Shown here one piece after another: positions 32,449 to 40,328 of a stretch of 47,156 nt of DNA. A program made the position numbers and the translations under genes. The DNA is from Bradyrhizobium sp. Gha (GTDB lineage: Bacteria; Pseudomonadota; Alphaproteobacteria; Rhizobiales; Xanthobacteraceae): assembly GCF_900113735.1 (NCBI RefSeq), contig NZ_FOQM01000051.1, forward strand, positions 1-47,156. The letters run 5' to 3'. Positions within the stretch are counted from its first letter, which is position 1, and the number at the start of each line of letters is the position of its first letter. The notes below the pieces were generated by a model. It had not been told where the DNA came from and did not search any database. It saw nothing but the letters and a program-made list of their open reading frames with translations.

Positions 32449-32862
32449 CTAGCGGGCGTTCGCGCCCGCAGCCTTCAGCGCGCGTTGCGAGTAACGCTGG
32501 GCCACCTCCGCCCGGCAGAATGCCGTGAACGAGAGATACATGGTGCCGGACTTGTTCCGGTACTTGATGTCGCATGCGTGCATCTCGCCTTTGTACGCCT
32601 GTGTCTGCGCAGCACTGAGGCCAGGCTTGAAGTCCGCCTCGCATGTCTTTTCGACGGCGGCGCCGAGCTGAACATCGCCGCTCGCGCTCAGTTCGCAATC
32701 CCTGAAGACCTTCATCGCGCTTTCGCAGCCCTTCTGGGCGCTGATGGTGTCCGCGACCTCGTCCGGCGTCATGGATTTGTCCATGCAGACCATGGCGCGC
32801 GCAGGCGTGCCGGCGAGGGACAGAACGATGGCCAGAGCAGCCAGGTAGCATTTCGAAAGCAT
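32449..32862 (-). CDS. Secreted cysteine-containing protein of unknown function
   Basis: The 137-residue protein has a signal peptide (MLSKCYLAALAIVLSLAGTP, cleaved near ARA-MV) and a mature part with six cysteines (VCMDKS, KGCESA, RDCELS, KTCEAD, HACDIK, AFCRAE) that could form three disulfides. It is predicted to be helical and periplasmic. AGGAGA lies eight bases before the ATG at 32862; a longer start at 32982 would put 40 non-hydrophobic residues before the signal. I do not recognise the family. It converges on rplT and is divergent from pheS. Confidence 0.72.
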   Translation of the reverse strand: MLSKCYLAALAIVLSLAGTPARAMVCMDKSMTPDEVADTISAQKGCESAMKVFRDCELSASGDVQLGAAVEKTCEADFKPGLSAAQTQAYKGEMHACDIKYRNKSGTMYLSFTAFCRAEVAQRYSQRALKAAGANAR

Positions 32863-33013
32863 TGGAAAGGTCTCCTCTTGCTCCTCCTTGGTGCCGGGTC
32901 CCCGCGCGAGGTTCAACCCAGCTGGTCCAGAGGCGAATTGACCGGCTTTTTGCTTGACGTTACGGCCTTCGGGCGGCGACAACCCAGCCGAATTTGGAGC
33001 TAAGGATTAGACT

Positions 33014-34096
33014 GTGTCCGACCTCGCAACGCTCGAAACATCCATCCTCGACCAGATCGCCGCCGCAGGCGACGAAGCCGCGCTCGAAGCGGTCCGCGTC
33101 GCAGCCCTCGGCAAGAAAGGCTCGATCTCGGCGCTGCTCGCAACCCTCGGCAAGATGTCGCCCGACGAGCGCAAGACGCAAGGCGCGGCGATCAACCAGG
33201 CCAAGGACAAGGTCACCGAGGCGCTCGCCGCACGCCGCGACGTACTGAAGTCCGCCGCGCTCGATGCGCGGCTCGCGTCCGAGACCGTCGACGTCACGCT
33301 GCCCTTACGCGATGCGCAGGCCGAGGCCGGCCGCATCCATCCGCTCAGCCAGGTCTGGGACGAGTTGACCACCATCTTCGCCGACATGGGTTTCTCGGTC
33401 GCCGAAGGTCCAGACATCGAGACCGATGACTACAACTTCACCAAGCTGAATTTCCCGGAAGGTCATCCGGCGCGCGAGATGCACGACACGTTCTTCTTCC
33501 ATCCGAAGGAGGACGGCTCGCGCATGCTGTTGCGCACTCACACCTCGCCGGTGCAGGTGCGCACCATGCTGACCCGGAAGCCGCCGATCCGCGTGATCTG
33601 CCCGGGCCGCACCTATCGCATCGATTCGGACGCGACCCACACGCCGCAATTCCACCAGGTCGAAGGCCTCGTCATCGACAAGGGTTCGCATCTCGGCCAC
33701 CTCAAATGGATCCTGCACGAGTTCTGCAAGGCGTTCTTCGAGGTCGACCACCTCAACATGCGCTTCCGCCCGTCGTTCTTCCCGTTCACCGAGCCGTCGC
33801 TGGAAGTCGACCTGCAGTGCCGCCGCGACAAAAACGAGATCCGCTTCGGCGAAGGCGAGGACTGGATGGAGATCCTCGGCTGCGGCATGGTGCATCCGAA
33901 CGTGCTGCGCGCCTGCGGCATCGATCCCGACGTGTACCAGGGCTTCGCCTGGGGCATGGGCATCGACCGCATCGCCATGCTGAAATACGGCATCGCCGAT
34001 CTGCGCCAGCTGTTCGACAGCGACGTCCGCTGGCTGAGCCACTACGGCTTCAGGCCGCTGGAAGTGCCGACGCTGGCTGGGGGACTGAGCTCGTGA
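33014..34096 (+). CDS. pheS: Phenylalanine--tRNA ligase alpha subunit
   Basis: The 360-residue protein has the N-terminal coiled-coil tRNA-binding arm (residues 1-85) and the class II catalytic core: motif 1 HPLSQVWDELTTIFADMGFS, motif 2 region RTHTSPVQVRTMLTRKPPIR, motif 3 GFAWGMGIDRIAMLKYGI. It starts with GTG at 33014; AAGGA lies upstream. With PheT it charges tRNA-Phe as an alpha2beta2 enzyme. Normally pheT follows closely, but here a REP-flanked DUF559 gene of about 450 bases stands between them. Confidence 0.98.
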   Translation: MSDLATLETSILDQIAAAGDEAALEAVRVAALGKKGSISALLATLGKMSPDERKTQGAAINQAKDKVTEALAARRDVLKSAALDARLASETVDVTLPLRDAQAEAGRIHPLSQVWDELTTIFADMGFSVAEGPDIETDDYNFTKLNFPEGHPAREMHDTFFFHPKEDGSRMLLRTHTSPVQVRTMLTRKPPIRVICPGRTYRIDSDATHTPQFHQVEGLVIDKGSHLGHLKWILHEFCKAFFEVDHLNMRFRPSFFPFTEPSLEVDLQCRRDKNEIRFGEGEDWMEILGCGMVHPNVLRACGIDPDVYQGFAWGMGIDRIAMLKYGIADLRQLFDSDVRWLSHYGFRPLEVPTLAGGLSS

Positions 34097-34139
34097 TGCT
34101 CGCCCTCACGAACACTCTCTCCGTTCCCTCCCCGGAGAC

Positions 34140-34290
34140 AACCCTCTCCCTGACCCTCCCCCGCAAGGGGGGGAGGCGGCGGATGGAGCGTCCCCGTGGC
34201 GCTTGCTTCGTCGGGACCTATTCTCCATCGACCCGACAGGTCGAACCCCCTCCCCCGCTTGCGGGGGAGGGTTGGGGAGAGGGTTTCTCC
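34140..34290. repeat. REP repeats after pheS
   Basis: Two hairpins occur here: CCTCCCCCGC with its partner near 34155-34176, and the strong CCCTCCCCCGC/GCGGGGGAGGG at 34248-34258 and 34261-34271. The second is followed by GTTGGGGAGAGGGTTTCTCC, the same flank as at 5028-5047. The repeat ends within a few bases of the first possible start codon of the DUF559 gene. Confidence 0.75.
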
Positions 34291-34305
34291 GCAATGGGGG
34301 TGCCG

Positions 34306-34752
34306 ATGGTCGATCCCAAGCATCCGGACTGGAAAGTGCCGGCCAAGCTCCGATTTAGCGCGCGCGCGCTCAGGCGCAATTCGACTGATGCAGAACGTAT
34401 CCTTTGGTCGGAGTTGCGCGCCGGTCGACTGAACGACGTCACTTTTCGTCGCCAGGTCCCGATCGAGCGCTACGTCGCGGATTTCATCTGTCACGCCGCC
34501 AAGCTCGTCATCGAACTCGATGGTGGCCAACACTTCTCGAATGAAGGCGAGCGCGCCGATGCGCGTCGGTCTGCCGCGATCGAAGCAAAGGGCTTCAAGG
34601 TGCTTCGCTTCAGCAATCTCGATGTCATGACCAATCGTGCGGGCGTTCTCGAGACAATTGCGACCACCGTCGCGGAGAGAGCCCCCACCCCAGCCCTCCC
34701 CCGCAAGCGGGAGAGGGAGCAGACCGTCTCCCTGGAGAAAAAGCAGCCATGA
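34306..34752 (+). CDS. DUF559-domain protein (Vsr-like PD-(D/E)XK endonuclease fold)
   Basis: The 148-residue protein has the DUF559 core: RFSARALRRNSTDAERILWS, ELRAGRL, VTFRRQVPIERYVADFICHA, and AKLVIELDGGQH, then GFKVLRFSNLDVM. Asp in YVADF and Glu/Asp in IELDGGQH fit the nuclease acidic residues. The fold is related to Vsr repair nucleases; the biological role is unknown. It is inserted between pheS and pheT, and its TGA overlaps the pheT ATG (ATGA at 34749-34752). The last ~25 codons (PTPALPRKREREQ) are encoded by a REP sequence, and a second REP precedes the gene. An ATG at 34294, within the repeat edge, is an alternative start. Confidence 0.85.
   Translation: MVDPKHPDWKVPAKLRFSARALRRNSTDAERILWSELRAGRLNDVTFRRQVPIERYVADFICHAAKLVIELDGGQHFSNEGERADARRSAAIEAKGFKVLRFSNLDVMTNRAGVLETIATTVAERAPTPALPRKREREQTVSLEKKQP
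34694..34717. repeat. REP repeat inside the end of the DUF559 gene, inverted relative to the upstream one
   Basis: CCCTCCCCCGC (34694-34704) pairs with GCGGGAGAGGG (34707-34717) with one G-T pair. The asymmetric flank (CCCCACCCCAG) lies to the left, whereas at 34248-34290 the flank lies to the right, so the two repeats point at each other across the DUF559 gene. This one is translated as part of that gene. Confidence 0.75.
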
Positions 34753-37157
34753 AATTCACCCTCTCCTGGCTGAAGGATCATCTCGACACTGACGAGCCGC
34801 TGGAAAAGCTGGCCGACAAGCTCACCATGATCGGGCTCGAGGTCGAGAGCATCGAGGACAAGGCGAAGGCGCTTAAAGCCTTCACCATCGCAAAGGTGAT
34901 CTCGGCCGAGCAGCATCCGAATGCCGATCGCCTGCGCGTCTGCATGGTCGACACCGGGGACGGCGGCGCGCCGGTTCAGATCGTGTGCGGGGCGCCGAAT
35001 GCCCGCGCCGGCCTCGTCAGCGTGTTCTCGGCCCCCGGCACCTACATTCCCGGCAAGGACATCACGCTCGGCGTCGGCACCATCAGAGGCGTCGAGAGCC
35101 GCGGCATGCTGTGCTCGGCGGCCGAGCTGCAGATTTCCAACGACCATGACGGCATCATGGAATTGCCGGCAGACGCGCCTGTCGGCGCGGGTTACGCCGA
35201 ATGGGCCGCGCTCGGCGATCCCGTGATCGAGATCAACCTCACGCCGAACCGGCAGGATTGCACCGGCGTACACGGCATCGCCCGCGATCTCGCAGCCGCC
35301 GACATGGGCAAGTTCAAGGATCCCTCGATCAAGCCGGTCAAGGGCGAATTCCCCTGCCCGGTGAAGGTCACGGTCGAGGATGCCGCGCTGTGTCCGGGCT
35401 TCGCGCTGCGCCTCGTGCGCGGCGTCAAGAACGGCCCGTCACCGCAATGGCTGCAGAAGCGGCTGACCGCGATCGGGCTGCGTCCGATCAACGCGCTGGT
35501 CGACATCACCAACTTCATGACCTATGACCGCGCGCGCCCGCTTCACGTGTTCGACGCCAAGAAGGTCGCGGGCAATCTGGTGGTGCGCCGCGCCCGCGCG
35601 GGCGAGGCGCTGCTCGCGCTCGATGGCCGCGCCTACAATCTCGATCCGTCGATCTGCGTGATCGCCGATGAGCAGGGCGTCGAATCCCTCGCCGGCATCA
35701 TGGGCGGCGAAGCCTCGGGCTGCGACGAGAACACCACCGACGTGCTGATCGAATCGGCGCTCTGGAACGAGATCAACGTCGCCCAGACCGGCCGCAAGCT
35801 CGGCATCAATTCGGACGCGCGCTATCGCTTCGAGCGCGGCGTCGATCCGGCGTTCATGGTGCCCGGACTCGAGCTTGCCACCAAGATGGTGATGGAGCTG
35901 TGCGGCGGCACGCCGTCGGAGAACGTCGTGGTCGGCAACGCCTTTGGCGACGACCGCATCATCGACTTCCCGCTCACCGAGGTGAAGCGCCTCTCCGGCA
36001 TCGAGGTGCCGCAGGTCGAGATGAAGCTCATCCTGACCCGGCTCGGCTTCATGATGGCGGGTCCGGGCCCGGTGGTGAAGGTTGCGGTGCCGTCATGGCG
36101 CACCGACGTGCACGGCAAGGCCGATATCGTCGAGGAAGTCGTTCGCATCTACGGCGTCGACAAGGTGCCGATGGCGCCGTTCGAGCGCGGCGAGGACGCG
36201 CGCAAATCGGTGCTGACACCGCTTCAGCTTCGCACCCGTCGCGCACGGCGGGCGCTGGCGAGCCGCGGCATGATCGAGGCGGTGACGTGGTCGTTCATCA
36301 CCAAGCCGGCGGCACAATTGTTCGGCGGCGGCCAGCGCGAGCTCGAAGTCGCGAACCCGATCGCCGCCGACCTCTCCGACATGCGCCCGAGCCTGTTGCC
36401 GGGACTGGTCGCAGCCGCGCAGACCAATGCCGATCGCGGCTATGGCGACGCCATGCTGTTCGAGGTGGGACAGGTGTTCAGGGGTGATCGCCCGCAAGAC
36501 CAGTTCGTGGCGGCGAGCGGTGTACGCCGGGGCCTCGCTTCGTCCGACGGGCTGGGGCGGCACTGGTCGGGCTCGGCGCAAGCCGATGTGTTCGACGCCA
36601 AGGCCGATGCGCTCGCGGTGCTGGCCGCAGCCGGCGCGCCGATGCAGGCACTGCAAATCGTCGCCGGCGGTCCAGCCTGGCTGCATCCCGGCCGTTCCGG
36701 CACGATCCAGATCGGACCACAGAACGTGCTCGGCCATTTCGGCGAGATGCATCCGCGCGCGCTCGAGGCGCTCGGCGCCGACGGCCCCCTTGTCGTGTTC
36801 GAGGTGATCCTCGACCGCATTCCGGAGGCGAAAAAGAAGCCGACGCGCGCCAAGCCGCTCGTTGAGCTGTCGGCGTTCCAGCCTGTGTCGCGCGACTTCG
36901 CCTTCATCGTCGACCGGGCTGTGAAGGCCGGCGACATCGTGCGCGCCGCGCAAGGCGTCGACAAGAAGCTGATCACCGGCGTCACTGTGTTCGACGTCTA
37001 CGAGGGCAAGGGCATCGACGACGGCAAGAAGTCGATCGGCATCGCGGTGACGATCCAGCCGCGCGAGAAGACGCTGACCGACCAGGAAATCGAGGCCGTG
37101 GCCGCGAAGATCGTGGCCGAGGTCACGAAGAAGACCGGCGGCACGTTGAGAGCATGA
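34749..37157 (+). CDS. pheT: Phenylalanine--tRNA ligase beta subunit
   Basis: The 802-residue protein has the N-terminal EMAP-type tRNA-binding OB domain (residues 40-150, AKVISAEQHPNADRLRVCMV), the B3/B4 editing domain (RPINALVDITNFMTYDRARP), the B5 domain and catalytic-like core (VDPAFMVPGLELATKMV, DRGYGDAMLFEVGQVFRG), and the C-terminal ferredoxin-like anticodon-binding domain (LVELSAFQPVSRDFAFIVDR). It supports catalysis and proofreads tyrosine. Its ATG overlaps the DUF559 stop, so its translation is now coupled to that inserted gene. The 157 bases after it hold no gene. Confidence 0.98.
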   Translation: MKFTLSWLKDHLDTDEPLEKLADKLTMIGLEVESIEDKAKALKAFTIAKVISAEQHPNADRLRVCMVDTGDGGAPVQIVCGAPNARAGLVSVFSAPGTYIPGKDITLGVGTIRGVESRGMLCSAAELQISNDHDGIMELPADAPVGAGYAEWAALGDPVIEINLTPNRQDCTGVHGIARDLAAADMGKFKDPSIKPVKGEFPCPVKVTVEDAALCPGFALRLVRGVKNGPSPQWLQKRLTAIGLRPINALVDITNFMTYDRARPLHVFDAKKVAGNLVVRRARAGEALLALDGRAYNLDPSICVIADEQGVESLAGIMGGEASGCDENTTDVLIESALWNEINVAQTGRKLGINSDARYRFERGVDPAFMVPGLELATKMVMELCGGTPSENVVVGNAFGDDRIIDFPLTEVKRLSGIEVPQVEMKLILTRLGFMMAGPGPVVKVAVPSWRTDVHGKADIVEEVVRIYGVDKVPMAPFERGEDARKSVLTPLQLRTRRARRALASRGMIEAVTWSFITKPAAQLFGGGQRELEVANPIAADLSDMRPSLLPGLVAAAQTNADRGYGDAMLFEVGQVFRGDRPQDQFVAASGVRRGLASSDGLGRHWSGSAQADVFDAKADALAVLAAAGAPMQALQIVAGGPAWLHPGRSGTIQIGPQNVLGHFGEMHPRALEALGADGPLVVFEVILDRIPEAKKKPTRAKPLVELSAFQPVSRDFAFIVDRAVKAGDIVRAAQGVDKKLITGVTVFDVYEGKGIDDGKKSIGIAVTIQPREKTLTDQEIEAVAAKIVAEVTKKTGGTLRA

Positions 37158-37314
37158 CGCCGAAGAGCGTCACGCGGTTTTCGGGCCGCGTCATTCTCGC
37201 CCATCCCGTGAGCCATTGTAAGGCGAGCTGGAAACTACGACTTCGCAAGACTATTACTGCGGAGCATGAGCCCCGGGACGACAGTGGAATTTGTACGGCT
37301 TTGCTGCCTGTGTC

Positions 37315-38703
37315 CTACCGCCGCGGCGCGCGACGCTTCTTCGTCGATTGCGTCGGCACGTCCGCCGGCTCGTCCTTGAGCGCACCGATCTTGCGGAGCG
37401 CGGCGTCCGCGGCGCGCTCGCCGCTGTCCCAGGCGCCGTCGACGGTGCCCCACAGCGTCTCATGCGTGGCTTCGCCGGCGAGGAACAGATTGCCGATCGG
37501 CTCGGTCAAAACCTTTCGTGAGAGCTGGCCGCCGGGTGAGGCCGCCGACATCGCACCCATGACGTAGGGGGAGGCGTTCCAGCGCGTCGCCGCGGTCTTC
37601 CGCACGGCGGCCGCCGCCTCGCTGCCGAACAGCTTCGTGATCCACTCCTTGGCGAAGGCGGCCATCGCCTTCTCGCCCTGCTCCGAGAGATCGCGGCCGA
37701 ACGAGCCGCCGACGTCGATCGAGCACAGCGAGGATCCGCCGATATTGGCGAACATCAGCGCGGTGCGCGTCGAGTTGCTCTGCTCGATCAGGATATCGTC
37801 GCGCGACAGCCCGAGCGGATTGCCCGGCAGCTGCAGCACGATGTGATCGTAGCTGCCAAGACCGAGCTTGGAGGCCGCATCCAGCGTGCGCTTGGGAATG
37901 TCAGGCGCGAACTTGATCGCGCCTGACATGAGCACATTGGTGGAGACCGTGATGATGGCGGCGCGCGCGGCGATCTTGCCGGCTTGCGTCTCCACGCTGA
38001 CATCGCGGTTGCTCCAGAGAATCCGGCTTGCCGGCGTCGACAGCACTGTCGGCACCTGCTCGCCGAGCCTGGCGATCAGGGTGCCAAGCCCCTGGCGGCA
38101 GGCGATCGGGGCATTGCGGTCCTGCGCACGCCCCTTGTCGATCGCCGACAGCTCCTTCAGGTCCTTGCCGGCAAAGCTTGCGCCGAGCACGAACTCGGCA
38201 GCCCCTGCCCAATCGCCGAGATCTTTCGGCAGCACCGCCGCGCAGGACGTATCGAGCTTGCCGCGCGAAGCCTCGTCGATGGCCCTGTTGGCGCGCACCA
38301 ACGCCGCGAGAAACTCCTCGGTCTCGCCGGCCCGCGCATTGCGGCGGCCGATGCGCATCTTCTGGCCCGACGGCGCAGGCGACACGTCGAGCCCCGCGCC
38401 GCGCGCCAGCCGGATCATCGGATTGCTATCAGGATTGTGCATCCAGCGTGCGCCGCGATCGAACGGCACGTCGAAGGTGATGGTGTCGGTGATGCAGCGC
38501 CCGCCCATCTGCGACGTTGCCTCCACCACCACGACCCTGCGATTGGCCGCCATGATACGCCGCGCTGCAGCGATGCCGGCCGCTCCCGCACCGATCACGA
38601 CAATGTCAGCCTCGCGCGGCAAGGGCGCGGCCGTTGCGCGCAGGACCGGCGCCGCAGCAAGAGCCGCCGACGCCGATAGGAAGCCGCGGCGCGTGATTGT
38701 CAT
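37315..38703 (-). CDS. Tat-exported flavin amine oxidase family protein
   Basis: The 462-residue protein starts with a twin-arginine signal (MTITRRGFLSASAALAAAPV), then a dinucleotide-binding motif (ADIVVIGAGAAGIAAARRIM) and the amine oxidase motif VVVVEATSQMGGRC, with NLFLAGEATHETLWGTVDGA near the C terminus closing the FAD site. Amine oxidases of this MAO-like family oxidise amines, giving aldehyde, ammonia and H2O2; the substrate is unknown. The protein should fold with FAD in the cytoplasm and be exported. It ends in a basic tail (KKRRAPRR). I start at 38703; upstream codons encode no signal. Confidence 0.87.
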   Translation of the reverse strand: MTITRRGFLSASAALAAAPVLRATAAPLPREADIVVIGAGAAGIAAARRIMAANRRVVVVEATSQMGGRCITDTITFDVPFDRGARWMHNPDSNPMIRLARGAGLDVSPAPSGQKMRIGRRNARAGETEEFLAALVRANRAIDEASRGKLDTSCAAVLPKDLGDWAGAAEFVLGASFAGKDLKELSAIDKGRAQDRNAPIACRQGLGTLIARLGEQVPTVLSTPASRILWSNRDVSVETQAGKIAARAAIITVSTNVLMSGAIKFAPDIPKRTLDAASKLGLGSYDHIVLQLPGNPLGLSRDDILIEQSNSTRTALMFANIGGSSLCSIDVGGSFGRDLSEQGEKAMAAFAKEWITKLFGSEAAAAVRKTAATRWNASPYVMGAMSAASPGGQLSRKVLTEPIGNLFLAGEATHETLWGTVDGAWDSGERAADAALRKIGALKDEPADVPTQSTKKRRAPRR

Positions 38704-38889
38704 GTCATGGTTTCCGGAGGCTTGCGGCGGATGGGAACAGCCCCAGAACCTTGCCGCATCTGATGTTGCGCAGCAACCGTCATGGTGAATCAATCGTGCT
38801 TGACCTCACAGAGCCATGAACCGAATTGCAACAGGTTTGGACCATGATACAGATGGAAAAAAGACGGCCAGAAAGGCCCGGGGGAGCTC

Positions 38890-39852
38890 ATGGGGACGGT
38901 CCTGGATTCAGTCGGCAAGGTAATAGCCGCGTACCTCTCGAAGGAGGTGCCGGGCTATGAGCCGTTCACGCCGAGCGACCCCGAGCATCTGCGCGGCGTG
39001 ATCCAGCCCGGCGACGTCATGCTGGTCGAGGGTAACAACCGTATCTCCGGCATCATCAAATATCTGACGCAGTCGACCTGGTCGCATGCGGCGCTCTATG
39101 TCGGTCCTATCGAGGGCGCGGTCGAGCGCGACGGCGAGCCGCATGTACTGATCGAGGCCAATATCGGCGAGGGCGTCACCTCTGCGCCCCTTTCCAAATA
39201 TTTCCCCTATCACACTCGCCTCTGCCGTCCGGTCGGACTGTCCTACGAGGACCGCACCACGGTGTGCCGCTATGCGATCAACCGCATCGGCTTCGGCTAC
39301 GATACCAAGAACATCATCGATCTGATGCGCTTCCTGATCCCGCTGCCGGTGCCGCAGCGCTGGCGGCGGCGCATGATCGCGATCGGCTCCGGCGATCCAA
39401 CCAAGATCATCTGCTCGGCGCTGATCGCACAGGCCTTCGATGCGGTGCGCTATCCGATCCTGCCGAAGATCACCAAGGCCGGCAGCCGCGCCGCCCGCCG
39501 CGAGATCCTGCACATCCGCGATTCCTCGCTCTACATGCCCCGCGACTTCGACATCTCGCCCTATTTCGAAGTGGTCAAACCCACCATCGTGCACGGCTTC
39601 GACTACACAGCCCTGCACTGGGCCGACAAGCAAAAGCCGCTCGAGGAGGTAGCGGGCTCATTCGGTGTGTTTCCAGAAACGGTCCGTTCGCCGCCGCTCG
39701 TTCCTGAAGCGGCTGACCAAGAAGCGCCGGCTGAAGTTCCGGCTGAGCAAGTGAGCGCGCGGTCTGCGGAGCGCGAACACTTTCCGCTGCTCAAGCGGCT
39801 CGCGATGTATCGCCCCCGGCGGCGAGGACGCGTGCGGGAGAGGGCAGCGTAA
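38890..39852 (+). CDS. YiiX/YebB-like permuted NlpC/P60 cysteine hydrolase
   Basis: In this 320-residue protein the motif QPGDVMLVEGNNRISGIIKY and LTQSTWSHAALYVGP contains the likely catalytic His, and TKIICSALIAQAFD the likely catalytic Cys, in the permuted order of YiiX-type papain-fold enzymes. The family includes lipid amidases and esterases; the substrate is unknown. A C-terminal tail (about residues 255-320) is Pro/Glu-rich and ends very basic (RPRRRGRVRERA). No signal peptide is seen. It is a single-gene unit with GGGGAG before the ATG at 38890. Confidence 0.82.
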   Translation: MGTVLDSVGKVIAAYLSKEVPGYEPFTPSDPEHLRGVIQPGDVMLVEGNNRISGIIKYLTQSTWSHAALYVGPIEGAVERDGEPHVLIEANIGEGVTSAPLSKYFPYHTRLCRPVGLSYEDRTTVCRYAINRIGFGYDTKNIIDLMRFLIPLPVPQRWRRRMIAIGSGDPTKIICSALIAQAFDAVRYPILPKITKAGSRAARREILHIRDSSLYMPRDFDISPYFEVVKPTIVHGFDYTALHWADKQKPLEEVAGSFGVFPETVRSPPLVPEAADQEAPAEVPAEQVSARSAEREHFPLLKRLAMYRPRRRGRVRERAA

Positions 39853-39865
39853 AAGACACTACCCA

Positions 39866-39988
39866 CGTCATTGCGAGCCAACGGGTCCGCGCCAAGCGCG
39901 GCCCGATGACAGGCTCCGCGAAGTAATCCGGACTGCGGCTACGGAGGCACTCTGGATTGCTTCGTCGCAAGAGCTCCTCGCAATGACG
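39866..39988. repeat. Dispersed inverted repeat between YiiX-like gene and csoR-like gene
   Basis: The outer arms CGTCATTGCGAG (39866-39877) and CTCGCAATGACG (39977-39988) are exact complements. Inside are GAAGTAATCCGGACTGC and GGATTGCTTCGTCGC, the same elements as in the repeat at 9854-9942, here with an extra GC-rich insert. It occupies the gap between two convergent genes. Confidence 0.8.
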
Positions 39989-40002
39989 GCTACGGCGCGG
40001 CC

Positions 40003-40278
40003 CTATCGCTCCGCCCGCCCGATCACCGCCATCAGCTCCGCGATCTTTTCCCGTTGATCGGCCTTATCGCCGCTCGCAATCGCGTGCTCGACGCAATGGG
40101 CGACGTGGTCCTTCAAAACCTCTTCCTCGACCCGCCGCAGCGCAGCGCGCACAGCCGATATCTGCGTGACGATGTCGATGCAGTAGCGGTCCTCCTCGAC
40201 CATCTTCTGGAGGCCGCGAACCTGGCCCTCGATCCGGCCAAGGCGTTTTCCGACGGATGCCTTGATGTCCTTGCGCAT
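40003..40278 (-). CDS. CsoR/RcnR-family metal-sensing repressor, probably copper
   Basis: The 91-residue all-helical protein carries the Cu(I)-CsoR ligand pattern Cys33, His58, Cys62 (DRYCIDIV and KDHVAHC). This differs from the Ni/Co RcnR type, which uses an N-terminal His, and from the formaldehyde FrmR type. CsoR tetramers leave DNA when they bind Cu(I). The gene is divergent from the copper ATPase, with a TACCC-N5-GGGTA palindrome between the two starts, so it probably represses both. Start at 40278. Confidence 0.88.
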   Translation of the reverse strand: MRKDIKASVGKRLGRIEGQVRGLQKMVEEDRYCIDIVTQISAVRAALRRVEEEVLKDHVAHCVEHAIASGDKADQREKIAELMAVIGRAER

Positions 40279-40288
40279 GCGGCCTATA

Positions 40289-40303
40289 TACCCCTACCGG
40301 GTA
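40289..40303. promoter_or_regulatory. CsoR-type operator between csoR-like and copper ATPase genes
   Basis: The palindrome TACCC-CTACC-GGGTA lies within TATACCCCTACCGGGTACA, in the 50 bases between the two divergent starts. It matches the usual CsoR box form (TACCC...GGGTA with a G/C-rich centre). It is close enough to both genes to block polymerase in both directions. Confidence 0.75.
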
Positions 40304-40328
40304 CAGGTTACAAGGCCGGAGTGCAGGA

